Made by a program: the position numbers and the translations under genes | Notes under the pieces: model-generated | What the model was told of the DNA's origin: nothing | Database searches by the model: none | Seen by the model: only the letters and a program-made list of their open reading frames with translations | NCBI GenBank assembly: GCA_033002965.1 | Contig: JAURVB010014668.1 | Location: 1-64,000, forward strand | Length of the DNA stretch: 64,000 nucleotides | Origin: Piper betle | Taxonomy: Eukaryota > Streptophyta > Magnoliopsida > Piperales > Piperaceae | Direction of reading: 5' to 3' | In this document: positions 1 through 12,340 of the stretch, piece by piece | Layout of the letters: the number at the start of each line of letters is the position of its first letter | Numbering within the stretch: position 1 is the stretch's first letter

Positions 1-327
1 TGCTATCATTGCTATACGTATATATGTTTGAATATACGTTTTTGACAGGGTGGCCCCTAATTGCATTTTTAGGGGAAATTTTGTCCCTTTTATTTTATAA
101 TTTTTACTAATTGTGATTGTAATTGTGTTGATCTGAAAATTGCTTGTCATTCATGTAGTACCATGTTAGGATTTTGCGTATTTATTCATTCATGATGGAT
201 CGTATCTTCATCTTAAGACGCCGAGATTGGATCCACATGAGTTAGGTTCGGGTTAGCCGACCTAACCGGGGCCTGTAACATGCCGGTTCGGTTCACGAGC
301 GTGAACCGGATTTGGGGTGTTACAGGA
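1..327 (+). mobile_element. LTR-A, 3' end of a copy cut by the window edge
   Basis: This segment matches, in the same order, the last ~330 bases of the complete copy at 12888-15869: a 'gacagggtgg' block, the block with 'agacgccgagattggatcc', then 'gggttagccgacctaacc', and the terminus GGGTGTTACA at 318-327. It keeps the canonical CA end that the 12888-15869 copy has lost. No primer-binding site follows, so it is probably a solo LTR or a fragment. The rest lies outside the window. Confidence 0.75.
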
Positions 328-870
328 TGGTAGCTGGATGGGGTGGCCACCCCTCTTAGCATATTAAGAGCTCGCATAGACTCATAACAACTAAAATTCT
401 CGTGAAATGTTAATAGGGATTATATTGACTTGTTTCATTTAATTATGCGGCTTAGTGGTCTTATCACTAATGCGGAATTGCCTTTCAGGTGAGTAGCTTT
501 GGACTGAAGATTAAAAGTGGGGTTGGTGATTCTTTTACCAACCTAGGTATGGTGAATCAATAATAAATTGGACTTCCTTTTTATTCTCTTGTGTTATAAA
601 TGTGGCTATGGGAAACGGTCCGAGACTGTGGGACTTTGAGTTAACTTATTTTATGAATTGTGACATGCTATCAGAACATGTTTTATTTTTATGAGTTATA
701 AATTCTACACTTATTGCCATATTAGAATTCATGTTCTTGAAGTTATGTTTACATCAATTATATTTTAAGTAACAGATAGGGAGAGGGCTGCCCAATTTGT
801 ATCGTGATTGTGCCTTAATTTGTGAGTGGTTGTGGTAACATTCTGTGTGACTCTTGCAGAGGCCATCATG
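328..870 (+). mobile_element. LTR-C fragment
   Basis: Parts of this stretch match 54716-55241 (for example the 'cttagtg...ttatcactaatgcggaattgcc' block near 450-485) and match the reverse complement of 62736-64000 (a 'gatggggtggccacccc'-like block near 331-350). It is therefore a piece of a second LTR family. It abuts the LTR-A end at 327 directly, and neither terminus is seen here. No coding sequence is visible. Confidence 0.5.
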
Positions 871-1218
871 AGGTCACTATAGTGCAAGCATACCCATGAC
901 TCACACCATCAAGTCAAGGGCACCACACTGTATGGCAATAAGGGCAAAAGAACAAAGCACAAGATCAGCGGGGCGCACAACCGCAAAGACAGAGGATAGG
1001 TGGTGCAATGATGGTGTTTGTAGCCGAGTGGCAGTATGTGTAGAGGTTCCCCCAACCGACGCAAACCTTCCAAGGGCAGCGAGGTGATTTTCAGGAGTAC
1101 CTGTCTGTCCTGAATGCTAGAGACGCCATCAGGACTCCTGAAGGAGAACCACTTGCGCATCCTTTGCATGCGAAGACACGGGGCACCATGCAGTTGAGTG
1201 CCCAAGGCAGCCATATCA
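871..1218. other. Unassigned stretch
   Basis: Mixed-composition DNA between an LTR-C fragment and an inverted LTR-like structure. Short open frames exist on both strands but show no recognisable protein similarity. It could be internal sequence belonging to the LTR-C element. I see no gene. Confidence 0.4.
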
Positions 1219-1715
1219 TATAAAACCCAGCTACGGATTAGGGTTTTACCCACTTGTAGGTTGCCCGGTTTAGGCCAGTCTCAAGTCAGTTCAAGCGAGC
1301 TCAAGCAAGACCAATTTTTAAAATATGAGTATGGGGCCCAAATGGCCATATGAGCATGTTATAGTGGCTGAGTATGCCCGATATGCAGATGATAGATTCA
1401 GTTATGATACAGTAGAGCACAATTTATCAGTGTATACATGAGGTATACAAATAATTTTTTTTATGGGTTAGCCAGGGTTTTAGGCCTAGATTTAGGCCGT
1501 TTGCAGTGATTTGTATCTGTTTGGAATTTTTAGGGTATTTTATTTACAGGCAGCATAGGGCTTTCAGATCACCGAAGTGTGCCCCTCTGGGCCTAGCTTG
1601 ATTGAGTTTAGGGTTCAAGGCCCATTAGCCTTCTTGCCTCGATTCCCATATATAGATTCACTTTTAGAACTCGAGTCAGTTTTGACTTTGGACGGTCTCA
1701 ATCCAAACTTTTCGT

Positions 1716-1759
<44 letters not shown>

Positions 1760-2736
1760 CATATACCTGTAGGTGGGCCCTACTAGGCTATGAGCTAGCA
1801 AACTTTTCGATCGTGCCATGTGGCAAGATATGAGTCATTCACGTCAGCCCCGGCTTCACCACCTTATTTTTCTAGTAGATTTTCCACGATTTCAGAATTT
1901 ACACCCATAGCGCCACCGCCACTTCAGCTCGCTGCCGGTGAGTCTCTGCCTCACCCCCAGCCACTAGACTGGCACCCCCATGATCCCCTCGCGGCCATCT
2001 TTCTATTCGTACCACTCGTGACCACCAGCACCGACGCAGTCGCTACCGGCAACAGAGTTTTTACAGCAGGTTTACACCACTGCCACTACCTTTGTTCAAG
2101 CTATTTTCCGGCAATTGGCAACGGTTGCCCCGTCTGGCCCGTTTGCCTATCTTCCCGTCTGCCTGCCCGTGTCGTGTCTACCTAGACTTGCCCAAGTTCG
2201 CCTATGGGACACCTATGCGTATATGCAATATACATATAGACGGAAAGCTCGGATCAAGACCGTCCAAAGTCAAAACTAACTCAAGTCCTAAAAGTGACTT
2301 TATAGGTGGGAATCGATACAAGAAAGCTAAATAGGCCTCGAACTCTTAACTCAATCAACCTGGACCCACATGGGCACAATCCGGTGATCTGAAATCCCTA
2401 TACTATATGCAAATGAAATACCCTCAAAATCCCAAACATATACTAAATTCTGCAACGGCCTAGATCTAGGCCTAAAACCCTTGCAAACCTTTAAAAAAAA
2501 TTATTTGTATACCTCGTGTATACATTAATAAATTGTACTCTATTGTATCATAACTGAATCTATTATCTGCATGTCGGGCATACTCAACTACCATAACATG
2601 CTCATATGGCCATTTGAGCCCCATACTCATATTCTAAAAATTGGTCTTGCTCAAGCTCGCTCGAATCGACTTGAGACTAGTTTGCATCTGGCAACATACA
2701 TGCGGGTAAAATCCTAACCCGAAGCTGGGTTTTACA
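1219..2736. mobile_element. Inverted pair of LTR-A-like 5' ends (foldback structure, ~540-bp arms)
   Basis: The left arm (about 1219-1775) and right arm (about 2205-2736) are inverted copies of each other. Shared blocks include 'aaaacccagct' at the outer ends, the block around 1300-1400 against 2560-2680, 'tttgtatacctcgtgtatac' against its complement, and 'accgtccaaagtcaaaact' against 'gttttgactttggacggt'. The outer ends resemble the LTR-A start (TGTAAAACCC). The centre (about 1780-2200) is unique, moderately GC-rich and has no recognisable coding content. The left arm has an expanded (TA)n. I found no target duplication, so it may be an inverted duplication and not a foldback transposon. Confidence 0.6.
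1718..1757. repeat. (TA)n microsatellite
   Basis: About 20 uninterrupted TA units inside the left arm of the inverted structure. The matching site in the right arm (about 2219-2240) has only short TA-like sequence, so the run expanded after the duplication. Confidence 0.95.
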
Positions 2737-3363
2737 TAATTATTCATTTCTTGTTATTTTTATATTTGTTAACTATGATGAATGACTAGGTAACTGATTA
2801 TTGTTATTGATAATGTATTTATTCATAGATATTATTTTGTTCATGTTTATCTTATTTTATTTATTTATTTGATTATTGATTATTTTTTTACTCGTGTTAT
2901 TTATACGTTTTTAGTCGTATGTTTGTATATTCAATGTTTATATTGATATTCTTCATGATAAATTAATATTAGTCATTTATTTATTTATTATTTATTATTA
3001 ATAATGATATATTTACTTATTAATACAAGTCTTATTTATGTTTACCAAATTGTAGTTATTTATTTATTTATCTTTTTTTTCATGTATATGCTATTATTTT
3101 TTTGTATTTAATTGTGTGCTCTTATATTATATAACTATGATATTATTAATATTCATGATTAATAATTATTCACTATTTGCTTATTTATTTATTTAATGAA
3201 TAATTATTTATTTATATATTTACTAACACAAGTATATGTTCATATTTACTCATGTTTAGCAGTGTATTTGTATAGTATAATTATATTATTATTTTATGAT
3301 TAGAGTATTATTTGTGTTTATGTATTTATTATTTACCTAATTATCTATGAGTGCATTTCTTTG

Positions 3364-3402
<39 letters not shown>

Positions 3403-3540
3403 GTGTCTCAATTTGTGTGCCACATGTTTAGTTATAGATTTGTTAGCATTGTTTTCTTTATTAGGACGTATTGATGATATGAGCACACACCACGAGTATG
3501 CATCATATAGAGAAATCAATATTTTACTTAGCGGTGGATT
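2737..3540. repeat. AT-rich low-complexity stretch
   Basis: Very AT-rich DNA full of TTTA/TTAT words, including a (TTA)n run at 3365-3402. Short frames across it give only poly-Leu or poly-Asn and are not genes. It lies where the AT-rich, intron-like section of an LTR-A copy would be, directly before LTR-A-like sequence at 3541. Confidence 0.6.
3365..3402. repeat. (TTA)n microsatellite
   Basis: About 12 consecutive TTA units. The poly-Leu and poly-Asn translations here are artefacts of the repeat. Confidence 0.95.
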
Positions 3541-4240
3541 TCAATGTAGGTTACAAAGTCCGAGCTCGCCATAGATGTGTCGATGCGCTTGGATCTTGGA
3601 GCACCAGTCCATAGGACTCTCCCTCTCTACTTGATTCCCTGCATATTGAGTTTAACCATGTTTTAGACGTAAGATGACATCGGCGGCATTCTATTTGATC
3701 CTTCCGATGTCAAGCTATTTACCCGTATTTTCTACACATGTTTAATAAAACTACAAGGATGGGATCCCTTGTTGGTTTTCAAACTGAAGCTTCATAAATA
3801 TATGATACAAGTTTCTTCCCTAAACCTATTATATCAGTACGTGCATTTTTACGAATTTCACGAATAAGAGAGTGAGCCGTGGGGAGATATGTATAGACCA
3901 CACTAGTATTCCTTGAAACCCTGAGGTACTACGAAGTTCTTTCTTTTGTCACTCGAGTACCATGGTAAGTGTAATATGGAGGATATGAGGCCGTAAGTGT
4001 TGTATGTATGAATATGAATATAAGTAGTGCATGTGCACCGACACTAGTTTAAGTATGTTTGCTTACTGCCCAGTATGAGGCAATTCTGAAGTTTCTTAAG
4101 TTTTCGTGGGTGTAATGGAATACCCATTTGCCAATTTGTAGTTATTTTTTAGACCAGTAACACTCGTTAATGACGTTTTTCATATTATATATGTAGGTTT
4201 TATAATCCTGAGTCAACTTTAGTATGAGGACAGATCAATG
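3541..4240 (+). mobile_element. Highly diverged LTR-A segment with hairpin module
   Basis: Two landmarks identify it. 'gagctcgcc...cgatgcgcttggatcttggagc' (about 3561-3602) matches the 'ggagctcgccgcctaggcgcgatgacacgcttggagc' block of complete copies. The block at 4141-4197 keeps 'accagtaac', a 'gacgttttt' block and TATATATGTAG|GT. The preceding hairpin at 4107-4126 (TGGGTGTAATGGAATACCCA) has the same type of stem as the copy at 57363-57380, not the ATGAGAG stem of young copies. Both ends are unclear. Confidence 0.6.
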
Positions 4241-6546
4241 CTATACACACTTGAGCTCAACGCAATACACACTTGAGCTCAACACAATAATTTTTTTCTT
4301 ACTTTTATTTATATTTAATATGTTTTGACGCATATTTTATAATCTCTTTCATTTTTATAACACCAAGCTGGTTGCTTCGATCTATTTTATTGACAAGTCT
4401 TACCAAGCAATAATTTTAAACATGGCTTAACTCGATCGCAATATTTCTGATATAGTTCTTAAGTGAACTGAAATCAAGGTATTATAATTATAATTTGATG
4501 CATGTGCACTGATATTTATTACCAATTGGAAGCATTGTTGTGTCCAACTATAGAATGTAATCATGATTGTGAGCTCACATGTAACCCCGATATCCAATTT
4601 CTATAATAAGTATGTATTTGTGAATACATACAAGGGGGTCTAATTAGGAAGTGATGGCTTGATTTTATTTTCTTAAAGCCTATGAACTACTTAGGGCAAA
4701 ATTTCTTAGGGGCTAACTTCTGCTAGTATAGAGTTTTACCCCATGCTCCTTGGGTAAGAAGTTGAATTGTTGCAGGTGTGCACTATAACTTGAGGATAAT
4801 TTTATATTTTCAAGCTTTTAATCTAAGTGTGTGTATATTATGTAGACCATGATTAACTACATAATATATACATATTCAAAGATAAAAAATTTTTTCTTAA
4901 GGTTATATCTATATGCTAAATATTTGGAAATCAAAAAGAGATTGTTAGAATCATGGTTCTAAAATTATTTATCATTAAATGTATGTATTTACAAGGTTCA
5001 AAAAATGAAATGTTATATTATCTACTCTAATTCGTGGTAACTCGGACTTTACATCTTCCTATAAGATACATGAATGTGAAGTAAAGATATCACTAATATT
5101 AATTTAGGTAACTCTAAATTTTGTGTATTCTGATGTGGTGAATAAAAGTGGAGTTAGGTGGGATGGAATTTTTCTCTTTTGATTCAAAGATGATTCTAAG
5201 CCTAAATAAGACCTCTTGGCTGAGCCTATCGATCTAAATTGTTCTAATGTGAAGCTTCACCCATGCTACTTCGTTAATTTGTTTTATTCTATTATTATGA
5301 CCAAGGAAACTCACTTTTGTTTACCACATGCGTTTTGTTGTCACGTGTCTTTTACTAATTTTCTTAAATTACTTACATTTCTTCTTATTATTTGTCATAC
5401 AATTTTAACCTTTCTCATTAAAAAATTATATTTGCCTTAATATTTTTATCACAATTTTAAACTTTTATTGGAAATGTCCACAAATTATTTTACAATTTAC
5501 ATAAAAAATGGTATTAACAAAACTAAATTTTTTTAACTCAAATTGGATTATACATAATAGATCCTTACAAAATTATTACCAATAGGTAAGAACCCTTGAT
5601 TTAGTTGATATAAATACATAAAGAATTTTAGTTCAAATATAATTATATATTTAATTAGAATTATAAATTTTCAAATCAAATAAGAATTCAAAAATAAAAT
5701 AAATTTTAAAATAATTTGAAATCAAATATAACAATATTTTTAATAATACATAAAGTTATGAAGTCGCGGGTAAATGTGAAGTTTAATCAGTCCAAGTATA
5801 TCTGTTGCCTCTGTGTGTTTTCTTTTTTCTTTTTGGTTATTATTTCGACACAAAAACATGAAAAGAAGGCATGTAATACTTCTGTTTTTCTTTTAAGCAT
5901 GTTAAGATCATTCTCAAGATCAAGCTTTGCCTTTTCGTAAACCAATTCCGTCTCTGTGGGCGGAAAAATCTTAGAGATATTGCAGAGAGATCCCAGAGAA
6001 ATAAATCTCAAACAAATTAACAAAGTGATTAATTATATACAAGATAACTGGAAATTACATGCAATTCGAATTTGCAAAAGCAACTATTAAATAATGATAC
6101 CATGCTAAATGATTGTGCAACATAGACGGACAATCCGGACTTCATTTTACAAAGTCAATGGATATAAATTATACTTGGGACAGAACTATGGCGATTACGC
6201 GATTACCCTAAATTAGGCAAGCCGAACAACATAGATTTCCGCCAAAAGACAATTTCTATGAGATTGCATACAATGCTCAGGATGATAAGAGAACAAACAA
6301 GGACCTAAACATGACTAGGAAATTGCATTATACGCAACTGCACCTAAAGTTTCGATCAAAATGCTTTGAGCTATCAACATGTCAAATTCAAGATCTTCGT
6401 TCAGCTGATGGTATTACACAATTAACATTACCCACCTACTTAATCCATATATGCTTAAACAAAAAAAAAAAACACACCTCATACTCTGTTCTAAAAACAA
6501 CAACAAAGGTCATTGCAGACAAGCCAATCTCCCAGTAAATACCATA
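4241..6546. other. AT-rich intergenic DNA
   Basis: No gene or clear transposon is recognised. A 20-bp unit ('acacttgagctcaacgcaat') is duplicated in tandem near 4248-4287. The last ~250 bases lie just past the stop of the minus-strand NINJA gene and probably hold its 3' untranslated region. Confidence 0.5.
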
Positions 6547-8700
6547 TCAGCTCTGAGAAGATGCAGCTGAAGTATTGGGAAGGGATGCCACTGCCGGGTA
6601 GTTTTCTGTAGTAGTCGATTCAACACTGGCATGTCGCACAAACTCTTCAGGTGAAAGGTGGGAGCCATGACACGCACAAACAATTCGGATCTGCTTTTTG
6701 CCATACCTATAAGTTACACCCGAGATGGTCCTACCTTGGGGGCCAGTACCTGTTGTTGAAACCCATGGAAGATCCGGGCAGGTTCCACATCCCCCAAATT
6801 TAACATTAGCAGCAATACCTGGCCTTATCGCAAAGCCCTCATTGGGAAAACCTTCAACAGATGGTTGCTCTGAATAATCCTTCGGTGCAGTAGTTGCAAG
6901 AAAGCCGCCAGACTCATCTTGCCTCCTCGGAGAAGATGTTCCAGCTTCCTCAGTCAATGGCTGTTTGTTGCCTTGTGCATGCCCTTCTAACTTGCGACCT
7001 GATAATCAAGCTCTTACAATAAGTATGGCAGAGTAAACAATGCAGCTACTGTACAAGCTAAGTAGATGACATTAATAAACCTAAACCGAGCAACCCAAAC
7101 CATTTTAATGATAAACTTCATGAATATCTGAAATTTGATTGACAAAATAAAAATTCAAAGTTTGATTTCGCAAACATCAGCACCTATGTGTAATAGCTTA
7201 AAATGCTTAAACAAAAGGGAAGTTGGCTGATATGACCTAAAATGAATCCCAACCTTTGTAACAGCTTAAACAAAAGGGAAAGGCATCAAATCTACATAAC
7301 AACCAATTGTCAACCTCAGTTTCATGCACTAGGAAGCATTTCAAAAATATGCAACAATGTGAGACACATGAAACTGCTTTAGCTACAATATTTCAAAGAG
7401 AAAGCTTGAGCTTCTATGATGATGTCACTGCACCAATTATTCAAAATATTCATGCATATTCATGGCCAGATTTGAACCAAAAACAGATTTTTGACATCAA
7501 AGATATTAAAACTATAAAGATATGGCTTTTACAGGAAGAAAAATTTTATTTTAAAAAAATCACTATCAGCATCAATAAATAGAATTGCCTAGGAGACCAG
7601 TCATGGCATCATTGAGACAGTGATTGCACCAACAAGAATACTTTTACTAATTATAGTTGCAAAGTGATTTTCCATGAAATACCAAGCATGCTCAGTAACT
7701 ACCAGCATGTCTGAGAGATATAAGATAAAAAATAAATCACACCAACCTCCCTGAGGTAAATTTAACACATCTTCAGAGGGATCACCATTTGGTCGTCCAC
7801 CACAAAGACTTTGGCTATAGTAAGCAGAAAATTGCTCCAAAGTTGGAAGCTGGACTGCCGAATGCCCAAAGAATCTTTGCAAATTGCTTGCATTTACAGC
7901 CTGAAATGCAGAATGCTCAGTGCTTGAAGATGACACCTGGTTCTTTGAAAGAGAGCTTGCTGCATTTGATGAAGCAGTTGCAGGCAAAGAGTAGGGTGGA
8001 ATCATAAGTGTCATTGGTAGCATTGAACTTTGAGAGGACCCACCTTGTGCACCACCACTATTTTTAACAGCATTGTCCTGTTTTTGTCTATGAGTATCAG
8101 AAACATCAGTCTTAACTATTCCCTGTATTTCCACCTTTCTAGTAACATTATAACCATCAGCCATGTACTGCCGGGTGCTCTCACCTTGCCCAAAGGAATG
8201 CCTTGATGTTGGCCCTTCTGCTTCAGATTCTGCTACACCCTCATTTTCAGCAGATGATCCATCCTCAATGGTCACAGGAACATGGGGACTTTTCCCCCAT
8301 GCTTGGCTTCAGCTTCACCCTCATGCTTCTTTTGCTGCCAATTTTCCTCATAAGTAAACTTTCTCTTGTTGGAAGATGATTCTGACCAGAGACCTTGATA
8401 ACTCCTAGTGTGATGTGTGCCAACCTCAAGTGGAGCATCTAATCCTTGACTCGGCACCTTCTTAAGGTCTGTCCAGAAGTTCTCTCGAGGATTACTAGAC
8501 GGTCCACCTACTTCATGTTTCTCATTGCTTACACCATAAAAATGTTCAAAAGGGGCACCACTAGCACTTAAACATCCACTTTTATCACCACTTGCTATAT
8601 CCACTTTAGGATCCAAAGAAATGTCCTTCACCTTTGCTTTTCCAGAAGATGAACCACATGAAAGACCCAAGCTTAGTTCAATCTCATTTTCATCCTCCAT
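6547..8700 (-). CDS. NINJA-like: NINJA-family transcriptional repressor adaptor, two coding exons, with a 1-bp frameshift
   Basis: Exon 1 runs 8700 to 7747 and exon 2 runs 6998 to 6547. The intron (7746-6999) has GT and AG ends, and the junction restores Gly across a split codon. The start MEDENEIELSLGLS carries an EAR motif (LSLGL, residues 9-13), known in NINJA to recruit TOPLESS corepressors. The middle has the acidic segment EDGSSAENEGVAESEAEG. The C-terminal domain contains VKFGG, LPWVSTTG, GRTISGVTYRY and IRIVCACHGSHLSPEEF, the NINJA C-domain that binds JAZ proteins in jasmonate signalling. The coding total is 1406 nt, one base short of 469 codons. At about 8284-8298, on the coding strand, the reading frame must step back one base inside GGGGGAAAAGTCCCC. 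Uncorrected, translation stops at 8274-8272, losing the JAZ-binding end. Either the locus is broken or a homopolymer base is missing. AFP proteins are relatives, but the termini fit NINJA better. Confidence 0.88.
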
Positions 8701-9700
8701 AACAACGTTTCAATTCCAACAATTTCAATAAAATGACCTGTTAAGAAGAGGAAGTTAATAAAACAAAAGGTTTCATCTCAATGCGAATGAATTTTGGCAT
8801 TTTTTGTCATATGTATTAAGGCTGTTGGAAGATTAATTTGGGCATGCCGATAACTTATAGTTTTATCAGGAATATACATACGATGTCCATACTCATAAGA
8901 TCCGTCAAACACAAGCTATGCGTAAGAGGTGAAAGAGGTCATAAACAAGGAGCTATTTCTGTTCCTGTAATCAACTCTGGTCTACGAGGTGGCTACCATA
9001 TGGTCAAAGCCTATTCTGCCCCAACGTCTGCTCCCTGTGCTATAATCACCATCTGGATTATTAGTCTACATTGGCATCTAGGAGTGCACTTGGTAGTTCC
9101 TCCACTGTTTTTTAAGTCGATTTAGAATTGATTCCTATTGTTGTTTCAAAATTTATATTGATATAATAATGATAAAGCATTCTATTTAAATGTAATTCAT
9201 CCATTTCATCTAACTAAACCATGAGAACTGATCTGTGAATCATTGTTAATAATCGCCGTATTATAATCAAAACAAGGACAAAATTATTTAATTTTACCAG
9301 GTCCGGCTACAAATTTCGGCAATCGCCGATGACTACTTGGGTCTGGCGTTAAACACCCACAGGACACATCCCTATTACGAACTCATTGCCGGAGATTCCG
9401 TCGATTGCCAGAAAAACACAGACCTAGCAAAGAAAAAAGTAGATATTTTGTTCCCGCACCTTAGAGAAGAGTTAATGGGCGCGTACTTACATCGTATTCA
9501 CGCCCCCGCCACCTGCGCCCAAGCCTCGACGGAAGCCACCGCCGACGGCATACTTCCGGCGAAGTCTACTTCGGCTCGGCAGCTCAATCCCTCCACGGCA
9601 CTGGTATTGGCTTGCCGTATGAATCCACGGACAGTTACATGCAGGTACGGTCACGGTCGCCGTTTCCGGATACAGCGGTTTCAACGCCGATGATCGCCGT
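8701..9700 (-). promoter_or_regulatory. Spliced 5' leader and promoter side of the NINJA-like gene
   Basis: Upstream of the ATG, the coding strand shows an acceptor TTCTTAACAG|GT (intron end at 8738). About 750 bases further upstream lies a textbook donor, CGAT|GTAAGTACGC (intron start at 9490). The GC-rich stretch 9491-9700 would be the non-coding first exon. The short GC-rich open frames there start at TTG and are interrupted by this donor, so I do not call them genes. Splice sites are seen directly; transcription start and leader exon length are inferred. Confidence 0.6.
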
Positions 9701-10976
9701 GGTTCCTAACGAACAGGGAAGGAATATTTCCCACCTCTGCCCTAACTGGTCGATGACATTTGGGGGGCCTGCTTAATTGGTTTTTTATTTACGACAAAAT
9801 GTTATGTTAGTCGTTCAGGGGTTAAAAGTTTTGGGTCCAGGCAGATTACAAGGATAAGGATATGATCAAAACTCAGTCAAAATATAAATTAATTTTAATT
9901 AAAATTTATCTTATTATTTATTCATTTCCTTCTTCCATAACATAATTTTTCCCCGCAAAATTCTAATATTTCATTCATACGATCACAATCTTCTTCAATT
10001 ATTTTGGTTTTTTATGTTTATTAGTATAAAAATTAAAATTAAAATTTAAAATAATATTTTAATAAATAAATATTATATTATCGTGAGAAAGTTCAAAACC
10101 TAAATTTGACCTGCCTTGAATTTAATATTTTTTTATAATAATTTAGTAGTAACTTTGAAAATATCACTAATATCACTATTTTCTAATTATTGTCAAAGTC
10201 ACTCGCCCAATCACTTCATCGAACAAATAAATATTTATATTTAATTTTATTAAATCAAAATCGATTAGCTGGTCACAAACACTTTGTATATTGGCCAAAC
10301 TCGATCATTTGATTGCTAGCACCCACCCTTCTTAGCAAGCCACAGTTTTAAATTTGCCAAAGACCAGCACAATGCGCGAGGTCTTTTATAATTTATTAAT
10401 AAATACATGAATTTAAATTATGCAAATTCATGGTTATATGATTAATTATTCAATTCAATTTTACTTAAAATCAATTTAAAATTTTGTATGGAATAAATGT
10501 ATAAAATATTAAAATTCAAGAAGAAAATATCATATTAAAAATAAGTAGAAATCTTTGTAAAGTAAATATTAATAAGTAAAAAAAATTATCTAATATTTTA
10601 AATATTTAAATTTAATTAATATCAATTTTTCAGATTTTCTAATTCGGATAGTGCATACTCTGTTTTTTAATAAAATAAAATAATAAATAATAAATAATAA
10701 ATAATAAAAGTCATAAATATTAATTAGCATATAAAATTAAAACTATGTAAAAATCTTAAATTAAGTAACTAATAAGAGAAAATTTAATTCAAGAAAGATT
10801 ATAAATATTTAAATTGAATTTTCAATTTTTTAGGATTTTCAAATGAAATAAAACTTAAATACTTTTAATAAATAATAACAATATAAATCTTTAATAAGAT
10901 AAGTATTTTTGGACACTCAAAATTATTAACGGCCAAAATTAACCACTATATAATAATGGCTAAAATGTTTAAGAGC
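9701..10976. other. AT-rich intergenic DNA
   Basis: Strongly AT-rich with runs such as (AATAAAT)n near 10678-10710. It includes the region upstream of the NINJA-like gene. I see no coding sequence or recognisable element. Confidence 0.5.
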
Positions 10977-11644
10977 TCTAAAACCTATGATTCGAATCAG
11001 GGTTTTATAAATTTAAACCAGTCGGTTTGATCGTTATTCTCAGTCAAGTTATTTTAACTATGAGATGACCATTCATTTTTTCTCACCAGTCATTCGTTTT
11101 TCTCCACACTTAACCATTCATTTTTGCTCACACCTGACCATTCATCCTTCTCACCCAACTTCCTTCTCTTTTCCCTCACGATCCTCATTCAAGCCGGTCA
11201 TAACTTTATCGCTGTCACCATATAATTGACGAATAGGTACATAGTAGGAGTTCACTGTTTAGGCGTTAAGACACACTTGGAGCTTCTACGAGGTCTGTTT
11301 AAGACTTGCCCCTAATTTATTATTCTATTCTATCGTGATTTAATTTTTATAGATTATAGGATGAGTTGAATGGTGTTTTGTTGAATCCTACTTAACCCGG
11401 GTCATTTGATCAATCAATCTTTTGGATTAATAACTCTCGAAGATGAGATCCCTCGAGTATGTTTTCAAAGATGAGATCCGTTGAGTATGTTTTCAAAGAT
11501 GAGATCCATCGAATATGTTTTCGAAAATAAGATCCACAACAAGTTGTCATTGGGCCTATTATATAAATCCCTACCAAGACCTATATATATATATATGTAT
11601 ATATAGTTTTTGTGTTTTTCAATAACCGTACTACGAGAGCAAGA

Positions 11645-12045
11645 ACGTGCCACTCAAAGTCAAAACTACCAACAACCATGCTATGCGAGCAGCATGTGCC
11701 AGTCGAAGCCAGAACTATTGACAACCATGCTATGGAAGTAGCATATGCCAGTTGAAGTCGGAACTACTAACAACCATGTTATGGAAGTATATGTCAGTCA
11801 AAGCCGGAACTACCAACAACCATGTTATGTGAGCATACATGTGCCAGTCGAAGACAAAAATATTGACAACCATGCTATGCAAGCGAGCATGTGCTAGTCG
11901 AATCCGGAAATACCAATGACCATGTTGCGCCAGCGACATGTGCTAGTGTAAACTAGGAATACTGACAACCATGATATGCGAGCGGCATGTGCTAGTCTAA
12001 GCTGGAAATACCAACAATTGTGCTATGCGAGTGGGTATGTAAATA
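11645..12045 (+). repeat. Minisatellite of ~50-bp units, about 7.5 copies
   Basis: Imperfect tandem units of about 46-52 bp repeat the pattern 'acaaccatgctatgcgag', 'cagcatgtgccagtcgaag', 'ccggaactacca'. Seven full units and partial ends are visible. Complete copies have one related unit at the same place (about 14757-14800: 'accatgcagaggatgccgtg' then 'acagtcaaagcgggc'), so the array expanded from a single LTR segment. Confidence 0.85.
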
Positions 12046-12190
12046 AGAAAAAGGCTTAAGATATAACAATAGTCTCGATGGACCAAAAATTGAAATGAGA
12101 ATATACCAAGGCATCAACAGCAGCAGATAAGTTAAAGATGATTACAATTCAATAGATGCCCTTTAGAGATTTCATGATGTTTTCTTTCAC

Positions 12191-12340
12191 ATGAAAGTTT
12201 GCTCTCATAGCCAGTTTATTATAGTTATATTTTAGTTATATATTTTGAACCAGTCTTTCACATGAGAGTTTGCTCTCATAGCCAGTTTATTATAGTTATA
12301 TTTTAGTTATATTTTTGAACCAGTAACATTCATTACTAGC
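12191..12340 (+). repeat. ~70-bp tandem duplication of the LTR-A hairpin segment
   Basis: The segment with the ATGA[A/G]AGTTTGCTCTCAT hairpin followed by 'agccagtttattatagttatattttag' occurs twice (hairpins at 12191-12208 and 12262-12279). The second unit continues into the CAGTAAC hairpin at 12321. The first copy of the hairpin has one stem mismatch and the second is perfect. Confidence 0.85.

Noticed and set aside
3337..3574. Poly-Leu and poly-Asn open frames
   Set aside because: They are direct translations of a (TTA)n microsatellite.
7307..7582. 91-residue plus-strand frame
   Set aside because: It lies in the intron of the minus-strand NINJA gene, is AT-rich and has no motif.
9337..9693. 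Possible plus-strand gene in the GC-rich patch
   Set aside because: The patch is better explained as the non-coding first exon of the minus-strand NINJA gene, with a perfect GTAAGT donor at 9490.
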